Assembly (NCBI GenBank): GCA_938041505.1
Contig: CALITC010000009.1
Span: forward strand, 1-44,035
Direction of reading: 5' to 3'
Length of the DNA stretch: 44,035 nucleotides
Origin: an uncultured Patescibacteria group bacterium
GTDB lineage: Bacteria; Patescibacteriota; JACMRA01
The notes under the pieces were generated by a model. It worked only from the letters and a program-made list of their open reading frames with translations. It had not been told where the DNA came from and searched no databases. A program made the translations under genes and the position numbers. Positions 43,401 to 44,035 of this stretch are shown piece after piece (position 1 is the first letter of the stretch; every line of letters starts with the position of its first letter).

Positions 43401-44035
43401 TGATTATTGGCAGAATTATCTGGCCAAGCAGTTAGGGCAACACCATCACTTTCGGTTAAAGTGTCAGCATCGAGATGCAGGCTAAGAGGATTCCCGCAAT
43501 CTTCTACATCGATTGCATATTTATCTCCAAGGTAGCACCGGACTTCTGCATATTCTTCTTCTGTGAGAGGGCGGTCATAGTAGATAAACTCTGCAATATC
43601 ACCGTCCCAGAATGCGCCAGGTATTGCTGAATTAACCACACTAGCACCCAAAACAGGAGGTGCATCTACGCCATCGTAATTTACATAGTCATCAAAACTA
43701 GCATTTGTTGCAGAGTTAGAAGCATTGTTTAAAAATGAAGTTCCTGTTTGTCCATTTAACGTATATCCAGTCAGGAAATAATCAGTACCAGGGTTATAGA
43801 GGTTTGGAGTTATAGAATTATTATCATCGTCAGCTGCGAACAACCGCATATTGCTACCAGCAAAACCAAGGTTCATTCTCTCTGAACTTCCAGACCTATC
43901 AGAAAAAATTGACTTACTAGCTGAAGAATTGGCCTGAGCAACAGCCACTACTGTAGAGTTACTATCGTTATAAAACTCAGGTATTTGCAAATAATCATCA
44001 CCCCCATCAAACCGCACCGCCTTTTTACCATTTAC
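25418..44035 (-). CDS. Giant secreted multidomain adhesin-like protein, 5' end beyond window
   Basis: One frame of more than 6,200 codons, still open at the window edge (a GTG at 44017 lies inside a domain and is not the start). Modules in order: three LamG-like units, FN3, TIG and DUF2341-like units mixed with four more LamG/glucanase-like units, a second FN3 (about residues 2563-2656), two glycine-rich segments (about 2706-2873 and 3053-3193), Ig-like domains (about 3240-3800), and about 18 SdrD B-like repeats to the C-terminus. Such modules bind sugars or form long stalks. Paired cysteines recur in every module type. No LPxTG, SLH or C-terminal membrane helix is visible; the end is ICAVVMEDATTPIEHSGDCQ and four more residues. 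The N-terminus, with any signal peptide, is outside the window. A role in attachment to surfaces or host cells is inferred. Confidence 0.85.
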   Translation of the reverse strand, partial: VNGKKAVRFDGGDDYLQIPEFYNDSNSTVVAVAQANSSASKSIFSDRSGSSERMNLGFAGSNMRLFAADDDNNSITPNLYNPGTDYFLTGYTLNGQTGTSFLNNASNSATNASFDDYVNYDGVDAPPVLGASVVNSAIPGAFWDGDIAEFIYYDRPLTEEEYAEVRCYLGDKYAIDVEDCGNPLSLHLDADTLTESDGVALTAWPDNSANNHDISQSDSASQPTVVHNAINGKKVVRFDGVDDFLEGGDILDLGTKGKTVIAVSQNSNTTSYPGVVGKSSARDFTGRWAIFQSTPTNTLDFLADIGSNQDELGSVAPPGMSIKTGVIERGQRTKAYQNGSFEEQSSATASFDNFDTTDNLYVGVYGDNTGLAPLADSFLNGDIAEILVYDTALNQTEREQVECYLSQKYALDTSSCFQDSIDYYLDATAIDELDTTQVVDGKINTWVNQEGDASKDFTQGTASARPTYNADLRAPSVDFDGNDTLANVPNTVMNTGGNYTSIANLKFDTIAGTDYIHSFGTGTGGRYRISATTSGITYGGVNSSFSSHSLGNISNQYLNISHLLENNSFSGSEFYINDTLYPSANSSNIGGQKVPSTIGDGLDGQFFNSILFNKKLSDSELDIVSTSLAASAANPSISGYKYSTTHSRVVGANSEIQNPNNTNTVLDVELVNSQNDAKVFLGYDPAEPVSLSGSDLGSGIVSRWNNDFAFDKTGSTDATLIFDFDEYLGGNPAGSGYELLYRPYSAGDYNPVLLQSSAINGSIVEFTVANSDLEDGYYTLGSTNTSSSPLSPASLPSAITDLTTVLNANYGEVDLSFTAPAANGSVITDYVIEYSADNFSTILVYNDGVSTASSYTLTDLLNGPEYQFRIRAITSAGEQASPSNVDNVVFAPRINSVTPNTGEPEGGQTVVINADNTTAERGQSVELNNTGNPEFEDKVVTFLYDTTALVSSGLADADCKNFQFTFSGTAQDFWVDNETCGTAQTLMYAKVSLVADETKTFKLALLEPGINGLNPDGVFEFLETFEGTAIDQTKWDQAFEGVYMNVSNGKLNITSGAGNWHAPQIFSKQTFVRGEKELITKFDCGNSGNIMYGWMNTTTPVGTGSFGEHPYKFYYASANNYVYENASQVKGAANHGTCANKYHRIKLKEGAGAQYELSTDGANWTPFYDSTNLSNSEFRIGFNGHGGQYSFDNFIVKDSLQNEPVVSFGPQDPTFIALDVQFDGINATIEDILETGEIEVIVSPANVANNGLGSVDVTLTNVDTQSDTLVNGYTFAGPTISSISPSTGPISGGQTITIRGDSFPANLTAGDIEFASGDSPSALTFISDEEIQVVTPQSSLGGDGSGSVNVTLTTQYGNQAISAYSYVNPQISSVSPADGPVEGGNTVLINGDGFSGNGQIQAVDISNPTGDTLIEEEIDLVVDTKDLIDSGVLDFDCTNIRAQLDGVDIPFWIDGGCNTINTVIWVQIPVLGIDGVSIELIYDSSTVESRSNITPFSFGILGDSANVGWFKANNGISLDANDKVTEWSNSANESHSILATELSGADINYNKRDGKPSINLLNSGFSGPVLQTGTEFTTYSVSKLNTIPNANLFYNGDGGANGAGHRIRNNRYNWIYGGFSFHDFGPAATLDWTQLGTFRAGTSSTFYYNGAFQGSASTSYGNPQTQGLFMSQADFEMAELILFDQPLGSSDRDAVDDYLSKKYDLRDVQDMPTYEFGEVRTLTTVSFGSYDIFLFEKDITINNPTGASITDAEVLVELDTRSLSQMKSDCSDLRFQDTNGSNLEYFIESGCNTAETLVWIKYPTLVDGDNVVTMTYGNPTLSAESNIDNFSFGNPLTSSNVTLWMQANSDGFNSIANGATVPDWFDRSNYGRHGLVAGDPVIVRDAINSRPAVVFDGAGDYFELDPEVLHSEFTHFAVLKNNEPSSSTLERGYVYTNQVDGTGGSFTFQKRQGYQLAGNQNINFQYWDSITPHQTLILNEDNSVPILFELRADSGGAEGFVNAVTKDSTTEAPTTNLTPNEAFIGARLDSQGTDYLDAEISELIVLKENDSVNNDAIRGYLNHKYRLYDIANLPSVTNISSESQSTDSVSIANFSPLSVVSADAQFIEAVVPQSKLEGVNGVGDGFTDITVHVSEYITTTSTDSYEYKLPEIYTITPTEGPDQGGNNVVIKGDYFSPLYYVQEVEINNDTGDVVTDHETVIAIDTKSAIELEALDVDCSNISVLDSTGTPIDYYLDGSCGAEFTPLWLRIPSLNSGVNTFTVQYASTSTTSKSDRSVFSFGALLGDTELYTHFAASDVLVDLDSTVTTWEGRKGIDATSSSTPTLVKSPHQALPSIYFDGGDLFATNYNGIVNTNYTMVTSSFRDSVKGEQWIIGTQGFSNGRDTRLGYNADTSAYFQRYNFTAATIAVPGFTVRENSRHVGVLESGVNKRIYYNGVLGGVLPGSSAHLATGNSGFIGTHANSGKFEGGINEILIFTKALTDPEIAILDEYLEVKYSALEDNTVDAIQAAPITVDGIYLDDMEFVDSQTYIGRAPANTGTDKDVQYTSILGNAAQLIAAYDYGVDLPPNSINDLVLTEPASGVIELSWTEPGNNGQPISDYIIEYATQSDFSNVQTYNDGVSVDTSLVIADLDQFTTYYFRVRAVNSVGSSIESNSQERTALGCDVDHGGQDWIISANETIAGIHCNIDEFLLETGVTAALEDKSLIKIIANSAIINGDIDGVGAGYAGGFGPTDGEGPGGGKYTASGNGAGHGGYGGISLNPIDVNAPQYGSVKYPSEFGSGGSGSSRTSSIGGFGGGAITLDIVGDLEVNGAINMNASAAVEQRPGGGAGGSVLIYTNDFTGTGAISANGSAGKNVGSGGGTYHGGGGAGGRVAAHVNTNNFGGLLSAAAGTSTAQIGGAGTIYLHVESTSREDLAIDNGDNINSTSTNVAITEIDKQFNPGVLEYTEVTVNNKAKVVFTNSVSIDESLFVPAESEITFDEEIFSSSPLDVVLEGVVEFGGVDQRTFNDIAIGSTGVLTHSKNSTTEEHKLDLVLDNLIIEAGGEINVSEKGYISGQDTNDPVLGQGYGPGAGTILGGGYAGGGGYGNKGGDGGSSFVSGLGGPAYGSKSEPDELGSGGARDGDGAGSVKLEVVNSFLLNGAIIANGENGASGVRYLPGGSGGSIWLDVQELNGSGLIQSRGGDGSGDQAGRGAGGRIALYYQDKDNNIISESSGGINGFDAVNIDGTIYEHQIPEAGLASATFASDPFPVQANVTYDLQIENILNVHGNPIRDGYYDDVLCDITVTGDSGNYNETITGGNVVDGVCVMPSSFTAPTATGVYDATITVTGTDVAATAESVTLQFTVAPQGSNLAKAQITPNETKPQYATLSPAAVQIIGQTTTITSTGYVDSGNDQELNGLPCLFRITGPSSFDQTFTSANMVGGECSYNFTEFELPTVAGTYNVTVEIAGDTGTLITDPVPFDRAFDIDLTGSIIYGGANTTDKDPLVGDEVNTLTSPIVYKYDGVTPIDEGTACLIQVTDNAGFELYSSTINSTGQCQFEVPASTLTGASVDVVSQVNLVVDGVTHSFLSGQDTFPLVGSPSDVAKEDSANAGKAEFSTQSNSPDPAFLNENVTLTVNGLLDSITDGALENATCEFVVTNPNTTTFTFNSTVAANGECQVVIPQAGLLEGGSEVEGEYSFVLNILGDSGTLTTPSTTFDRLYNIDLTGGFIPGATTSNPDPIVLGQAPTLTSPYLQQHNGTTNLANGLPCENELTVSGQTPEIVTGTTNGGYCTTPMSAQGNLGTATMISRVTVAGQEFETGATPTEVKALNNASICGLVFRDDTSDQSYDGSELLFAGSSLRLKDNSGATIDTKTSVDTGYQCFGALFDGTYTLEILTGGPGGTQTLPTGGNNFFTINLAAGGTENRAFGFNGNENICPHPIFNDVDEDGVFGGSDVSLIDGSNTLAVTLYLATDLATPIETIQADGSLCFQPQIPDDYVIEMDIPTGMSPTGTGFTEVGNKVQRPVTLEFATEASAGNGFSFDPSGEAEEDPNNPGQPTNSGTVVFNNQLIYVGYNFDATTTGLVDTGNGLPLDGVACSMTFSGPGFSTPLTKNGNVIDGECYVDPIPDAEGPHEVTTTVQGATGPLTTIATTFDVLPNEIDICPLPFRDYNQDGTRNTNEPYIAGLNVDLIDNNTTNTIASLTTDDQGLNCFQDVSGAEAEDYQVNITAPSNSVETTSTSLSVNIDPLPNQDENVSFGFKGIVDVCLNSVYMDNNANSVLDGLEATLPGFGWRVRDEFGNLVSVTTSDAGGQTCATELLEAVYTVQTDNPVSDIELTGVQALIRTVTATPGSGNGATTNIYDESYGYENTAEICPNPTFADYNQDGVWQDGEDEIGNLNTRLYRGTDNSGTLLETILTNSSNCFAAVDTGDTGGDYDFFVEQDVPNGGVLTSTAVNYTFNQAFGVQVETPFGYKGNTTICPTPTFQDLDRNGAFDSEPTLTGVATTLKDTSNTTIGSLTTNSAGTNCFTELLEGSYIISQERPENTVSTTGGTVINVTTTAGNTENTPFGYDGRPLICPVVYRDDDGNGVFDGNEFRFGLVTVTLKDDLGSLLETITSTQGENCFDTQYTEVGESYIIESSAYPDYTITTSIANGSPNDNPDTTSNLVFGQKYEPEFGYNGNGQICAANVFEDFNSNGQYDAGLDTYLPDGTIVELTTLQGSTNYPAIAITGGTNCFTNVAPGQYTLDVADTDKPLGSLSTTGGVQQITLSPGQTQNFDFGYTGDVTICPQVTFEDLDFNAVYDPTTETQLSGIVVNLYRGSDLVNPYTSVTLSGNGLECFTGLFADDYRVELQGVNTYFPGQYWNTNEVMQSGTDPNDFYQDITAVSQDYILQDFGFTQNPDFTLGAIFGFLYVDRDENNNYDIAGADNFELTVFDNDVPVVDQTVKLFKLNTSTTLYEEVDTTVSDAEGNYSFDRLGVGDYEVRVPNNSLVGIKSITPNPSVIPVVITNDAGTGLNNKAYEQDMSFQFTARICPFLYIDINEDGNYDMGVDYDITANEGASYSLSYNSFNGQQSAGTYSINGSSPCVEELPPRDYTVSLSDAFGTANNGAFGSSGEYPITFFDQTDETNWTRTIYLGTEVTDIETRVFSNQVIDQTESEIEGTIWHNRPIYGSSAPYTGGLDEDGGDDKTEVTDDPANTSGYDYDYDNDFAYDGVTLELIKCYNGFQDPVPLAVWNANPPTTVTNANGDYKFDNTNVQFSDGSGGFYGIVPGEYAVVRQGTVTDESSLTGVRAKECDHIAPAYEVNSIFFDNYPSNAPNYPVLRTPLTPGSVIVQDEALLYTGEVEAYPYIDQNQDLTLSGNENSCYLQSCGSVPTPTSNVYGSFELRDAVTGDILGVVPYNVKSNSVPAIGYSGVAFGGIPGVIPGDYEVEMIDIEPIDANTSSPHYTEIQAGELVKNHAQTVGQSTTYKYGFNPLFGTEISGQVYVNRGVGGGADVDGADDQLVTDFDNDEILVGYTVEIRNGSGELVATEITDANGEFSWIPGGHGIPEGSYSTVVINAPPTGTECANCSSGGYITVLGGTSELLNRDMTYGYIGYIGADAFVDNNGDGVIEESPNETARGREIAINNIESEGVATWDYTVVLTYEKGQPNETIINTDYITPTCGIPAINRCVDINNLGDSYFINSTLKPGTYTIDLTINDPTLILASNSTGVLTNTFTLAPQGKNWVRWAFEPRTDNSIQGNVFIDRGTLNETFEVNGDDGILGNPGDPETFDNEQALVGATVKINGPNGQIISADAPTDVNGNYTFTGIETGFYKLFQDDPNTPGSYIPFVETTDSIINTIQPQCMTLFGCFDDMNSSFSFNLSRKQVLTTGTDVTNNYTYVFTNELAAYSVLDLNGDGVISSYSNGDFDEVVGNQDYELVNNNTGIVLDCSGLNYGSLGTLNSLSYTGSDVCNWKALPAEIDGSPASYTIRKLANLPGQDHITTRRRGGVHGPGGDGLSLGVVDEAVYAFNQFGLNQQQAFAFYQTQDVVTNNASITGFAFIDVNGDGIYQPDGLDGDPNTLEDNETPLLTTDFILSGDADRAISAGSAGQYQFTDLAAGNYTVVSNLGAGTGSYTMRITNATLVNDTTNGDFYRVTFSTQGFNPEIAGRHIRFYWDTETAASTGLEHFDTTQYEIPIASRPAGATQICAVVMEDATTPIEHSGDCQVLP
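25421..32590 (-). repeat. Array of about 18 SdrD B-like repeats in the giant protein
   Basis: Repeat units of roughly 100-130 residues, each opening with a strand and an acidic calcium-type loop (such as DYNQDGTRN, DVDEDGVFG, DLDRNGAFD, DINEDGNYD, DVNGDGIYQ). From about 32,600 down to 28,900 most units start with ICP and have a second Cys in a NCF or similar motif. Units nearer the C-terminus lose the Cys and resemble standard SdrD B domains (QGNVFIDRG, DANGEFSWIPGG). One Ig-like unit interrupts the array at about 31,610-31,900. Confidence 0.75.
31610..34310 (-). other. Ig-like domain block of the giant protein
   Basis: Several domains of about 110 residues with the pattern T-x-SP-x(n)-LNGLPCLFRITGP, then GGECSYNF, PTVAGTYNVTVEI and a linking FDRAFDIDLTGSI. 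Each has one cysteine pair. They resemble bacterial Ig-like stalk domains. The linker phrase FDR-hydrophobic-IDLTG recurs three times, which shows tandem duplication. Confidence 0.55.
34440..35900 (-). repeat. Two glycine-rich segments of the giant protein
   Basis: At 35,400-35,900 and 34,440-34,860 the product is dominated by Gly with Ala, Ser and Asn (GAGHGGYGG, GGGAGG, GGGYAGGGGYGNKGGDGG). Between and around them are beta-helix-like phrases (GDLEVNGAINMNA, GGSVLIYTNDFTGTGAISAN, GGSIWLDVQELNGSGLIQS). The two halves repeat the same order, so this is a duplicated module. Confidence 0.65.
36050..44035 (-). other. LamG/FN3/TIG/DUF2341-like module array of the giant protein
   Basis: LamG-like units near 43,500-44,035, 42,800-43,470, 42,140-42,780, 38,900-39,520, 37,850-38,500 and 36,520-37,170, most with VRFDG-x-DD or similar and a GDIAEFIYYD end. 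A glucanase-like unit lies at about 40,430-40,980. TIG units start near 41,370, 40,210, 39,940 and 37,590 (SSISPSTGPISGGQTITIRG). DUF2341-like units (NPTGDTL, DTKDLIDSG, DFDCTN, WIDGGCNT) occur four times, three of them directly after or within reach of a TIG unit. FN3 units lie at about 41,385-41,640 and 36,050-36,330. Confidence 0.65.

Noticed and set aside
1-44035. Genetic code 25 (TGA as Gly) for the whole genome
   Set aside because: Thousands of glycine codons in the giant gene, dnaE, nusG and secE include no TGA, and several genes end properly at TGA.
1-44035. CRISPR array, rRNA, prophage or origin of replication
   Set aside because: No regularly spaced direct repeats with unique spacers, no rRNA-like stretches, no phage structural genes and no DnaA-box cluster were seen.

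Overview
The window is AT-rich bacterial DNA that best fits a Patescibacteria (CPR) genome. The signs are a short replicative polymerase with a decayed PHP domain, many genes without a Shine-Dalgarno site, TAA and TAG used for nearly all stops, many lineage-specific small secreted or membrane proteins, and one giant secreted surface protein. I cannot place it in a class from sequence alone. It is read with the standard code, because nusG, secE, dnaE and the 6.2-kilocodon gene are all full length without internal TGA.

Layout. (1) 1-2400: small uncharacterised genes, several with good TTGACA-type promoters. (2) 2400-5300: an accessory island of small gene cassettes: a decayed RHH antitoxin/YoeB toxin pair, a GNAT-ASCH fusion next to a lone ASCH protein, and an NYN-domain nuclease-like protein. 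Each cassette is bounded by a same-strand copy of the 3' end of the large membrane protein gene that follows. (3) 5345-13867, minus strand: a cell-surface glycan locus with two units. One is a polytopic GT-C/YfhO-like membrane protein, a polysaccharide pyruvyl transferase and a GT2 glycosyltransferase; the other is a GT4 and a DPM1/GtrB-like GT2. An IS5-type insertion sequence sits between them. A Wzx/MATE-like flippase (14284-15582) lies divergently, behind a leader that ends in a strong intrinsic terminator. (4) 15640-18395: a small secreted protein, an orotate phosphoribosyltransferase, and two two-helix membrane proteins of nearly equal size and topology. (5) 18447-25011, minus strand apart from one gene: dnaE, a lysine-rich histone-H1-like protein with a C-terminal membrane anchor, small membrane and secreted proteins, a plus-strand SanA/YdcF-like protein, nusG and secE. 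(6) 25418 to the window end, minus strand: one gene of more than 6,200 codons, open at its 5' end. Its product joins LamG-like, FN3, TIG, DUF2341-like, glycine-rich and Ig-like segments and about 18 SdrD B-like repeats, with regularly paired cysteines.

Together the glycan genes, the flippase, the pyruvyl transferase and the giant adhesin-like protein describe cell-surface construction. The most unusual items are the serial 3'-end copies around the accessory cassettes, the giant protein, the membrane-anchored histone-like protein, and the terminator-ended leader before the flippase.
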